Positions 1 through 5,025 of a DNA stretch of 5,025 nucleotides are shown one piece after another. Position numbers and translations under genes: made by a program. The stretch lies in NCBI GenBank assembly GCA_021827245.1, contig JAKAWN010000477.1, positions 1 through 5,025 on the forward strand, read 5' to 3'. Positions within the stretch are counted from its first letter, which is position 1; every line of letters starts with the position of its first letter. The notes under the pieces are model-generated. The model was not told where the DNA came from. It saw only the letters and a list, made by a program, of their open reading frames with translations, and ran no database searches. The stretch is from Acidobacteriota bacterium (lineage in GTDB: Bacteria > Acidobacteriota > Terriglobia > UBA7540).

Positions 1-55
1 TCTCCCGCTCCTCGGTAGTGAAGTGCCTACGTCGTTGCTCGCTGAGTGAATTCAT
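1..55 (-). CDS. N-terminus of an IS66 TnpA-like transposase accessory protein (partial)
   Basis: The frame starts with ATG at 55-53 on the minus strand, runs off the left edge and encodes MNSLSEQRRRHFTTEERE. The pattern of basic residues followed by HFT-x-EER is typical of the start of IS66 TnpA (OrfA) and related IS3-type helix-turn-helix transposase subunits, where the next residues form the first helix of the DNA-binding domain. The helix-turn-helix itself is not in the window. The ribosome binding site is weak (GGCGG shortly before the ATG). The nearby GTAAGCG terminus at 113 makes IS66 more likely than IS3. A non-transposase protein with a similar basic N-terminus cannot be excluded from 18 residues. 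Confidence 0.45.
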   Translation of the reverse strand, partial: MNSLSEQRRRHFTTEERE

Positions 56-113
56 GCCGCCAGCTTGCCAGAGCTCAACGGCACGCGCCAGATGCACCTG
101 CCTTGACGCTTAC
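1..113 (-). mobile_element. Outer end of an IS66-family insertion sequence (partial)
   Basis: Reading the minus strand inward from base 113 gives GTAAGCGTCAAGG. This resembles the GTAAGCG-type termini known for IS66-family elements. It lies 57 bases upstream of a minus-strand reading frame that starts like a transposase-accessory protein (ATG at 55-53). A terminus followed closely by the first short orf, both pointing out of the window, is the expected IS66 layout (tnpA, tnpB, tnpC). The rest of the element, its other terminus and the second copy of the roughly 8-base target duplication lie outside the window. If the boundary is right, the flanking target copy would be bases 114-121 (tgaagaac). 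The family call rests on a short terminus and 18 residues, so it is moderate. Confidence 0.5.
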
Positions 114-256
114 TGAAGAACGTCCTTAGTCAGCAGGGGTGGAGGACTAGCGGGTTCCCATACTGCGGGGATTTCACTCTCACAAAGATCACCAGATTCA
201 GGCCCTTAGGTAAGCTCCGGTACACGATTGTTGAGCTTCGGAATTCCACAATTTAC
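114..256 (+). other. Start-less open frame between the IS end and the TTG at 257
   Basis: No independent gene is visible here. The frame of the 257-844 gene continues upstream through this stretch without a stop and without an ATG, GTG or other TTG start. It reads plausible hydrophobic/basic alternation such as LGKLRYTIVELRNSTIYL just before the TTG. A GGAGGA at 141-146 looks like a ribosome binding site but has no start codon at a suitable distance. The stretch is either non-coding leader or the beginning of what is left of an interrupted gene. Confidence 0.35.
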
Positions 257-844
257 TTGAAGCTTCGTTTTTCTCCGGGAACCGACCTGGCGACGGACTT
301 TCAGAAGGTTGTGGTCGCCGATGATTGGCAATCATTCAAGAGGAGCAAGGATTTCCGCGACAACGTGCTCGAGCCCCAGGGAGCCGGCATCTTTACGGGC
401 CCGTTGGCCAACCTGCCGGAGCCGATAAAGCTATCGCTTTTTGGAATGGTTTGCAGCGGTGGCGGGACTCTGGGAACCTCGGATTATAAGGGGCGCACTT
501 ACCTTGAAGTTACGCTCGGCGACGATGGAGTCGTTTACAATACGCTTCAACTTAATCAATCCGCGCGCGTCACGAAAGTCATCAACGACCGCCTTCTCGA
601 CGACATCAAGGCATTCCAAGGGGTGGCTGGTCTCGTCGGTATCGGAGGCGTTAAGTTCGCCCTCCGAATATACTTTAGGAACTTCGTGAGCGAGTCCGTA
701 CCCACCTTCGACAGGCTTGAACTTTACGTGCCACTCGATCTCGCGAAAAAGTTCGCCGACGCTGACATCACAAGCCAACAGCTGATGGACGGAAGCGTCG
801 TCATTCTCAACGGAAATCGCGTGCAAGTCTCTCTCACTTTGTGA
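257..844 (+). CDS. Hypothetical protein, possibly the 3' part of a gene truncated by the IS
   Basis: This frame of 195 codons starts at a TTG that has no recognisable ribosome binding site. I do not recognise the product. It has a mixed alpha/beta look, with a glycine-rich stretch CSGGGTLG near residues 66-73 followed by short alternating hydrophobic strands. There is no signal peptide or convincing membrane helix; residues about 121-131 (GVAGLVGIGGV) are hydrophobic but short. The same frame is open upstream to base 107 with no ATG or GTG. In the stretch 116-256, about two thirds of third codon positions are G or C, against about 40% of first positions, which is compatible with coding. The frame meets the IS terminus at 113, so the gene may have lost its start to the insertion. 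The alternative is a short intact gene using TTG 257. Confidence 0.55.
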   Translation: MKLRFSPGTDLATDFQKVVVADDWQSFKRSKDFRDNVLEPQGAGIFTGPLANLPEPIKLSLFGMVCSGGGTLGTSDYKGRTYLEVTLGDDGVVYNTLQLNQSARVTKVINDRLLDDIKAFQGVAGLVGIGGVKFALRIYFRNFVSESVPTFDRLELYVPLDLAKKFADADITSQQLMDGSVVILNGNRVQVSLTL

Positions 845-981
845 GCAGGATCATCAGCTCGATACAGCCTGGCTAGCATTTGTTTTTTCCCGCCCTTCGC
901 AGGACTCCCTCTTGCGCGCCGAACGGGACCGTGCAATTCTCTGAAACGGTCAGTATGATTCCTTCGAAGGATTCTCCTGCA

Positions 982-1992
982 ATGGCGCAAGTGAAAACCA
1001 AGCGAACGTGGCGTCCCAGCCGACTCGAGCGGCAGGTTTCAGCAATGGCACGCCACGATGCGGAGAGGGAAGCCGCACGAATCCCCTGGCAGCGGTTGTA
1101 CGTCGCGCGAAAAAAATACGTCGAGTGGGACGCCTTTGCGCTCTGGGCGCGCGCCATCGAGCATACCGAGGGAGGCCTTCCGGATTGGCTTGCCAAAGCG
1201 ATAGCTAAGCGCTGTCCGGGATTCTTCAAGTTCGCCGCAGAAAACAAACGGGACCATGCTAAACGTGCACCTTCCTGCTGGGAACACCTCCGCTGCTGGA
1301 TCAACGCGCGGGGCTTCTCGGGTCCCTGGCGGGAGGGCTGGATGAACGCCGTGGGCCACTATGCGGTGCGCGACCTTGCCTACCGGCGGAACGAAGCTTA
1401 TTGGGAATATTGTGAGCGCGAATGGGCACGTTCGAAGCCGGCCGCTTATCCTTCTTTCCGCGAATGGCTGAAAGCTTCGGAAAAGTGCGGTGATGAAGTG
1501 CTGGATGAATATGAAATGCGCGAGGAGAAGCGTCAGCTCATTAAACTCATGCGGCTCGTAACTCCCCGGGCGCTCCGCCGCGCAGTTGAACGGTATGTTG
1601 AGTGGGAGGTTTTTGCTTTCTGGACGCGCACCGCCCTCGAAGGCAATTTTCCACTGCCGGGGACGGTCGAAAGGGAACTAAAGCGAAGGTGTCCCGGCTT
1701 CTTGGCTGCGGAAGCCGTGGCGCGCGCCGCGAATCCCGCAGAAGAATCCTTTTGCCGATTCGACCGATTGGTCGAATGGATTGGAGACCACAGGTTCGCC
1801 AAGGCCCGGAAGGAAGGCTGGTTTGATGTGCTTCGCTACCAGGCTCGCCTCCATGCTCGGCATGCCCGCGTAACCGATTACTGGCACGATTGGGAAGCGC
1901 AGTGGGAAAAATATCCCGCCGCACGATATCCAGCATTCAAGAAATGGCGCGGCGCCGCCGATCGGTACACCTTTGACCCCGACGCGCGTTAA
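982..1992 (+). CDS. Tryptophan-rich protein with two tandem homologous modules, unknown function
   Basis: The product is 336 residues from ATG 982, chosen because GAAGGA (966-971) sits 10 bases before it. ATG 955 (in frame, poorer site) and TTG 880 (inside a T-run) are less likely. I do not recognise the family. The protein is basic and unusually rich in Trp, Arg and Tyr, with no signal peptide, membrane helix or obvious catalytic motif. It consists of two copies of one module offset by 159-160 residues. YVEWDAFALW (46-55) matches YVEWEVFAFW (205-214). RCPGF occurs at 77-81 and 236-240. WREGW (116-120) matches RKEGW (276-280). YPSFREW (156-162) matches YPAFKKW (316-322). The copies differ at most other positions, so the duplication is old. 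The pattern suggests a helical binding module, perhaps for protein or nucleic acid, but that is inference. The gene converges on the Myb-like gene and their stop codons overlap. Confidence 0.8.
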   Translation: MAQVKTKRTWRPSRLERQVSAMARHDAEREAARIPWQRLYVARKKYVEWDAFALWARAIEHTEGGLPDWLAKAIAKRCPGFFKFAAENKRDHAKRAPSCWEHLRCWINARGFSGPWREGWMNAVGHYAVRDLAYRRNEAYWEYCEREWARSKPAAYPSFREWLKASEKCGDEVLDEYEMREEKRQLIKLMRLVTPRALRRAVERYVEWEVFAFWTRTALEGNFPLPGTVERELKRRCPGFLAAEAVARAANPAEESFCRFDRLVEWIGDHRFAKARKEGWFDVLRYQARLHARHARVTDYWHDWEAQWEKYPAARYPAFKKWRGAADRYTFDPDAR

Positions 1993-3056
1993 TCGGCGGC
2001 AACGCTCTCCATTTCGCTCTTCTGGGCGGTAGCACGATCAGCGGTACATCGCTTGACATGGCGAAAATACGAGTTCCCACGAATGAGGCGTCCACACCGT
2101 GGGCAACCCCGCTCGTGGACCAAGTGCTGGCGCAAACCGTGCCAGGTTCGCAGACGCACCTTCTTGTCTTCAAGGAGCTCCAGCAATTCTGGATCGCAGC
2201 GGCTTGGATTGATTTTGTCAGGGTGCTTCATGCAAAAAGCGGCGATCGCCTCCAAGCTCATGTGCGGCCTGGATGTTGACTTTCGCCGCCTCCTCGTTTG
2301 ATCTTCCGGCTGGCCGAACAGACCCTTCTGAAACCATAGACGGACGGTGCGGTCGTTTACTCCGAGCAGTATTGCGACGCGATGAAGGTTGTGGTACTTG
2401 GGAACGCGCACCTTGCCGCTCAAGCGAAGGCTGGATAGCTTTTGGAAGATTGACTTCACGCTTCTTTTCTGCTTTCGAGCGATTTTTCTCACTGGCTTCT
2501 CGCCGCCGTCCCATCGCAAGTCGCCGATTCCTGTTGCCGACCATGGCGTGGGCTTTGCTTTGCCAGCCGCGAGGCCCAATTTTCGGGCCTTGGTCCAGAT
2601 TGAGCGCGCTTTCTTGTTGGGGTCGCGCGCAAGAAGCTCTCGGACGGCCCGGCGGGCACCAGCCCTGCCTTGAGCGTAACAAGACCGGAGGATTTTGATA
2701 TCCTCTTTGCTCCAGACGACATGCCGCCTGCTCCTCCGTCGGCTCTCATTTCTGAGTTTGCGGAGGCGGCGCCAAAAGTCCTGCCGCTCTCGCCCCAGAT
2801 AGATCTTCAGGAGCGTCTCAATCGCTGCATGCGTTTCCCTCCATCCGGCCTTCAGGACCGTCCGCAGGACGGCATCTATCTCATTGATACCAGCGAGCTT
2901 GCTGAGCGGCACCACCGCGTCCCGATTTGAATCTGCTCCTGGCGCTTCGTACGGCACGCAATCGTCTCCCAGGATTCCGGCTATGACTTGGGGATAGCTC
3001 TCAGCCCCCACAGTAATAGCCCCCTGAGACAGCAAAACGTTACACTCAATTTGCAT
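1989..3056 (-). CDS. Myb/SANT-like DNA-binding protein with HTH and C-terminal zinc finger
   Basis: The product is 355 residues from ATG 3056-3054. Residues about 113-163 look like a Myb/SANT-type helix bundle: W115, the IKILRSCYAQG helix, then SIWTKARKLGL. A second, related segment lies at about 172-212, from W172 and the LRWDGG turn to VKSIFQKLSSLRLSG. Residues about 221-247 (YHNLHRVAILLGVNDRTV, W241) resemble a MerR/excisionase-like helix-turn-helix. A further helical segment at 267-297 leads to a zinc finger with C318, C321, H333 and C337 (C-x2-C-x11-H-x3-C). The tracts RNESRRRSRRH and RRRRKS add positive charge. The first 90 or so residues are unassigned. The architecture points to a cytoplasmic sequence-specific DNA-binding protein, a regulator or a mobile-element accessory factor. 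The target is unknown. A GAGG box (plus-strand 3071-3074) is rather far from the start. Confidence 0.8.
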   Translation of the reverse strand: MQIECNVLLSQGAITVGAESYPQVIAGILGDDCVPYEAPGADSNRDAVVPLSKLAGINEIDAVLRTVLKAGWRETHAAIETLLKIYLGRERQDFWRRLRKLRNESRRRSRRHVVWSKEDIKILRSCYAQGRAGARRAVRELLARDPNKKARSIWTKARKLGLAAGKAKPTPWSATGIGDLRWDGGEKPVRKIARKQKRSVKSIFQKLSSLRLSGKVRVPKYHNLHRVAILLGVNDRTVRLWFQKGLFGQPEDQTRRRRKSTSRPHMSLEAIAAFCMKHPDKINPSRCDPELLELLEDKKVRLRTWHGLRQHLVHERGCPRCGRLIRGNSYFRHVKRCTADRATAQKSEMESVAAD

Positions 3057-3083
3057 CTTTCATGGAATGACCTCGCAAGGGAT

Positions 3084-3112
3084 AAAATAGGGCTTCGCTT
3101 AGGTGTTGATAA
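3084..3112 (-). promoter_or_regulatory. Possible sigma-70-type promoter for the Myb-like gene
   Basis: On the minus strand a TTATCA (plus 3107-3112) is followed by exactly 17 bases and then TATTTT (plus 3084-3089). Each hexamer matches the housekeeping consensus at 4 of 6 positions. The -10 box ends 27 bases before the ATG at 3056, leaving a short leader. The position and spacing fit, but the hexamers are imperfect. Confidence 0.3.
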
Positions 3113-3233
3113 CTCCGCGGCAGGAAGTACAACCAGGACTATGCCCAGGCCCTCCGATCCGAATGGCTGTGCAGAATCGCAACTTCGGCTTCCGCAGAAA
3201 ACGCGGCAGGTGGGAGAGCAACGAGCATTCACG

Positions 3234-3824
3234 ATGATAGGTGAGGCCGAACTGCAGGAGTGGGTCAAGGAACTCTGGCTTCGATACAGGGGCTTACTCT
3301 TGGAGTTCGCCAACTACCACCTCCGTGACCGGGACCGCGCCCAAGAAGTTGTCCAGGATACGTGGGTTGACGTCATGAAGAGCGCTGGCCGGTTTGAGGG
3401 GCGGTGTTCGCCAAGGACGTGGCTCATACAGATCCTGCGGCTTCGGCTCAAGAAGGAACTGCGCCGTACGATTCTCAGAAGAGCCCGCGAGGCAATGCTC
3501 GGAATCGGGGAGGCTCGGCGTTATGATGATTTGGAGGCGCCCGAATCGGGCAGGGAAATCTGGCAGGACGACCCGGAGAAGGCCTTACTTGTCCAGGAGC
3601 AGCTAGAATACGTCATGCGGGTGAGTCGTATTCTTCCAGGGCGACAAGCGGAAGTTTGGATGTTAAGGGATGTGCTTGACTGGACGTCGGACGAGGTCTC
3701 GGCTGCGCTCTCGATCACTCAGAAAAACCAGCGAACTTTATTACACCGTGCCCGGCGGCGACTGAAAGTTCAGATTGAAAGGCACTTCGGGACGCCCCCG
3801 AAAGGGCCAAAGGCATCGGGCTGA
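3234..3824 (+). CDS. ECF-type RNA polymerase sigma factor (sigma-70 family)
   Basis: The product is 196 residues from ATG 3234. It directs RNA polymerase to a dedicated promoter set. Region 2 covers about residues 14-78: LWLRYRGLLLEFANYHL, then RDRDRAQEVVQDTWVDVMKSAGRFEG (region 2.2), then SPRTWLIQILR (2.3/2.4, core and -10 binding). A linker of about 50 residues leads to region 4 at about 133-182. Its helix-turn-helix, WTSDEVSAALSITQKNQRTLLHRARRRLK, recognises the -35 element. There is no region 1 or 3, as expected for the ECF group. The start is uncertain: GGGAG (3212-3216) is too far upstream of 3234, and in-frame ATG 3141 would add 31 residues with no similarity to the fold. The stop is 4 bases before the anti-sigma ATG, so the two are probably co-transcribed and translationally coupled. 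The signal and regulon are not visible. Confidence 0.88.
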   Translation: MIGEAELQEWVKELWLRYRGLLLEFANYHLRDRDRAQEVVQDTWVDVMKSAGRFEGRCSPRTWLIQILRLRLKKELRRTILRRAREAMLGIGEARRYDDLEAPESGREIWQDDPEKALLVQEQLEYVMRVSRILPGRQAEVWMLRDVLDWTSDEVSAALSITQKNQRTLLHRARRRLKVQIERHFGTPPKGPKASG

Positions 3825-3828
3825 CCTT

Positions 3829-4512
3829 ATGACTTGTAAAGAACTTGAAGGGCTTACGACCGAGTATCTTGAAGAGGCCTTGGCCTCGCCCAAGCGGCTG
3901 GACTTCGAGGCGCACCTAAAGGCGTGTCCAACTTGCCAGAAATACATTGGCGAGATGCGGGCTCTGATCGAAGCCTCACATAAGCTTGGCGTGAAGCTTA
4001 ATGAAGAATGGCGCGCGGAGGCTGCTCAGACCCAAGAGGAGTTCTACGAAAACTTGCAGGCCCGTGCGCTGCGGAAACCGAGCGTTGCAAAGGAACGGTT
4101 TCGGAAGCTGGCTCCCGCCGCTGCCCTGGCGGTGATTGCTGTAGTTATCGGCGGCATATGGATTCATCAGCGATCCGTAACAAGAACTCCGAGGAATCTC
4201 ACGATTGACCTTAGCGAGTGGCTTAATTTGCGCGGTCCGCATCAGCAAGTCCACAAACCGGTTCAACTCGCGCGCGCGCCGCTGAATCTGACGATCCGTT
4301 TGCCCCTCGGCAATCAACCCGGTGAATATCAGGTCGCTATTCGCCAAGGCGGGACAATCATTGTTCGAGGAAATGCTGAGGGAAAGTTCGAGAATTACAT
4401 CACGACGCTTCACGTCCAGTTGGACTGTAGCAATTTGAAAGCCGGGAACTATTCCTTGCTTATCCGTGAACCCGGCTCGGAGTGGCAGAAATTTCCGGCG
4501 GTCGTGCCCTGA
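3829..4512 (+). CDS. Membrane-anchored HC2 zinc-finger anti-sigma factor
   Basis: The product is 227 residues from ATG 3829, four bases after the sigma stop. Residues 1-50 form an HC2-type anti-sigma domain with ligands C3, H29, C33 and C36 (AHLKACPTCQ), which in this family binds and sequesters the partner ECF sigma factor in the cytoplasm. A helical, charged segment (51-90) leads to one membrane helix at about 94-112 (APAAALAVIAVVIGGIWI). With the zinc domain inside, residues 120-227 would be outside the cytoplasmic membrane. This outer part is beta-strand rich (LNLTIRLPL, GEYQVAIRQGG, GNYSLLIRE) and resembles an Ig-like sensor fold, though no named domain is recognised. C200 is its only cysteine. 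The protein probably holds the sigma factor until an envelope signal or proteolysis releases it. The ribosome binding site is weak, fitting translational coupling. Confidence 0.87.
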   Translation: MTCKELEGLTTEYLEEALASPKRLDFEAHLKACPTCQKYIGEMRALIEASHKLGVKLNEEWRAEAAQTQEEFYENLQARALRKPSVAKERFRKLAPAAALAVIAVVIGGIWIHQRSVTRTPRNLTIDLSEWLNLRGPHQQVHKPVQLARAPLNLTIRLPLGNQPGEYQVAIRQGGTIIVRGNAEGKFENYITTLHVQLDCSNLKAGNYSLLIREPGSEWQKFPAVVP

Positions 4513-4532
4513 TTTGTGGAGAGTACCGATCT

Positions 4533-4540
4533 AGGGAGGG
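4533..4540 (+). promoter_or_regulatory. Strong ribosome binding site of the small HC2 gene
   Basis: AGGGAGGG lies 9 bases before ATG 4550, making it the best Shine-Dalgarno match in the window. It fixes the start of the second anti-sigma gene. It also suggests that this gene is translated independently of the upstream gene, in contrast to the coupled sigma/anti-sigma pair. Confidence 0.65.
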
Positions 4541-4549
4541 ATCAAAATC

Positions 4550-4786
4550 ATGACGTGCAAAGAGGCTGTCGGACGAAGTACGGACTACTATGAGGGAGCC
4601 CTTTCATCATCCGAAGCGCAAGAGGTCCAGGCCCATCTCGCGAGCTGCGAGAAATGCCACACTTACTTCGAGAACATGCGACATCTGGACGCCGCGCTGA
4701 AAAAGCTGCCCGACCCCGCACCGCTGTCCGCAAAGGCGAAGCAGGAACTAATGGAAGCTTTTCGAAAGCAACAGCGGCGGCGTTGA
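4550..4786 (+). CDS. Small soluble HC2 zinc-finger protein, second anti-sigma factor
   Basis: The product is 78 residues from ATG 4550, with a strong ribosome binding site. It carries C3, H29, C33 and C36 (AHLASCEKCH), the same ligands at the same positions as in the upstream membrane anti-sigma factor, and it also begins MTCKE. Unlike the neighbour it has no membrane helix or outer domain. After the zinc helices it ends with a proline turn (LPDPAPLS) and a basic amphipathic helix (AKQELMEAFRKQQRRR). This length and layout are usual for soluble ECF anti-sigma proteins. It lies 37 bases after the preceding gene, so it is probably in the same operon. It could act on the same sigma factor, on a different one, or as a zinc- or redox-responsive modulator; the sequence does not decide. 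Confidence is high for the fold and moderate for the partner. Confidence 0.82.
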   Translation: MTCKEAVGRSTDYYEGALSSSEAQEVQAHLASCEKCHTYFENMRHLDAALKKLPDPAPLSAKAKQELMEAFRKQQRRR

Positions 4787-4800
4787 ACGTTCGCGTTTAC

Positions 4801-4881
4801 TCGACAACGTGCCCACCGCCGTCGCGCACGCCGTTCTACAAATTAGGCGCTTAGCGCCGAACATGTAGAAAAAATTGTCGA
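4801..4881. repeat. Nested inverted repeats that can form a three-way junction
   Basis: Outer arms TCGACAA (4801-4807) and TTGTCGA (4875-4881) enclose two hairpins. One is CGTGC (4808-4812) with GCACG (4826-4830), loop 13. The other is TTCTACA (4834-4840) with TGTAGAA (4864-4870). Inside the latter, symmetric 5-base spacers flank GGCGC (4846-4850) and GCGCC (4854-4858) around a 3-base loop. Short linkers (CCG, AAAA) join the stems. It starts 14 bases after the last gene's stop. No U-tract follows on the plus strand, so it is not a standard terminator. Structured RNA or a recombination or protein-binding site are possible roles. Confidence 0.55.
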
Positions 4882-4903
4882 TGTTCTCAGGCAGCGATTC
4901 TGA

Positions 4904-4939
4904 GTTCTACGAATAGGTTACGCATATCGATACGTAGAG
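4904..4939. repeat. Second hairpin sharing the GTTCTAC arm
   Basis: TCTACG (4906-4911) pairs perfectly with CGTAGA (4933-4938) across 21 bases. The left arm, extended to GTTCTAC (4904-4910), is identical to the left arm of the preceding hairpin (4833-4839), 71 bases earlier. The right arms are 69 bases apart. The interior is different and A/T richer, so this may be a degenerate second unit or coincidence. Confidence 0.35.
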
Positions 4940-4946
4940 TTTGGTA

Positions 4947-4961
4947 ATGCTGATCAAGCAT
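4947..4961. repeat. Short perfect inverted repeat ATGCT-5-AGCAT
   Basis: ATGCT (4947-4951) and AGCAT (4957-4961) flank GATCA. It lies 8 bases after the end of the preceding hairpin. Such a short repeat could be an operator half-site pair or chance. Confidence 0.25.
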
Positions 4962-5025
4962 GGTGTCCGGCTTGGGTTTGGGCCCTCTCGGGAGTTGGCA
5001 GGCTGCGGCCAGCAGGGAGATCGGA
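4962..5025. other. Right-edge sequence with no supported gene
   Basis: Two short frames cross this stretch. One is a plus frame from ATG 4947 that is open to the edge. The other is a minus frame open from the edge to a stop at 4887, encoding about 46 residues and ending VELRIAA. Neither has a ribosome binding site or recognisable motif, and both would need the sequence beyond the window to judge. Confidence 0.3.

Noticed and set aside
845..890. Rho-independent terminator after the first gene (T-run at 882-888)
   Set aside because: The only stem before the T-run is AGCAGG with CCTGGCT, with a bulge and an 18-base loop, which is too weak to call.
880..981. Extension of the two-module gene to TTG 880 or ATG 955
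   Set aside because: The TTG lies in a T-run with no ribosome binding site, and the added residues show no match to the repeated module. ATG 982 has GAAGGA at good spacing.
2670..2930. Plus-strand frame inside the Myb-like gene
   Set aside because: It lies wholly antisense to a gene with clear domains and has no recognisable content. It is treated as a shadow frame, like the other antisense frames at 431-826, 1039-1359 and 3976-4413.
3175..3210. Self-recognised ECF promoter (GCAACTT) upstream of the sigma gene
   Set aside because: GCAACTT resembles the GGAACTT-type -35 box, but no convincing -10 element follows at 16-17 bases.
2988..3233. Long N-terminal extension of the sigma factor, including ATG 3141
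   Set aside because: The extra residues lie outside the ECF fold and the longest form would overlap the start of the divergent Myb-like gene. ATG 3141 remains possible but has only a poorly spaced AGGAAG.
4801..4881. Integron attC site or hammerhead ribozyme as the identity of the nested repeats
   Set aside because: There are no GTTRRRY/RYYYAAC core-site pairs in the right places, and no CUGANGA/GAA hammerhead core at the junction.
4887..5024. Minus-strand partial frame ending VELRIAA
   Set aside because: It has about 46 residues with no recognised motif or ribosome binding site and overlaps the inverted repeats. It cannot be supported without sequence beyond the edge.

Overview
The window is about 57-60% GC by eye and reads as bacterial accessory DNA, with no housekeeping gene. 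Several things suggest a soil-type, Acidobacteriota-like organism: small HC2 zinc-finger anti-sigma proteins beginning MTCKE, an ECF sigma factor, an IS66-type insertion sequence end, and a bacterial protein with Myb/SANT-like DNA-binding repeats. This assignment is inference from gene style, not from a marker gene.

Left edge (1-113): the outer end of an insertion sequence that continues off the window. It has a candidate terminus reading GTAAGCGTC inward from base 113 and the first 18 codons of a transposase-accessory gene on the minus strand. Immediately to its right lies a frame open from 107 to 844. Only its part from a TTG at 257 can be called as a gene (unknown product), and the frame may be the 3' remainder of a gene cut by the insertion.

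Middle (about 850-3056): two convergent genes of unknown biological role whose stop codons interlock in a shared TTAA. The plus-strand gene (982-1992) encodes a tryptophan-rich, basic protein made of two tandem modules about 160 residues apart. The minus-strand gene (1989-3056) encodes a nucleic-acid-binding protein with two Myb/SANT-like segments, a helix-turn-helix resembling a DNA-binding or excisionase fold, and a C-terminal C-x2-C-x11-H-x3-C zinc finger.

Right part (3234-4786): a sigma-factor cassette on the plus strand. An ECF sigma factor is followed after 4 bases by a membrane-anchored HC2 anti-sigma factor with an outer beta-rich domain. Thirty-seven bases further on, with its own strong ribosome binding site, is a second, small soluble HC2 protein. 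The two HC2 domains have identical metal-ligand spacing (C3, H29, C33, C36). The likely logic is that the membrane anti-sigma holds the sigma factor until an envelope signal releases it, and the small one adds a second layer of control or serves another sigma factor.

Right tail (4787-5025): no convincing gene. It contains a compact set of nested inverted repeats (4801-4881) that can be drawn as a three-way junction, followed by two smaller hairpins. This is the least explained structure in the window and a candidate structured RNA or DNA recombination site.
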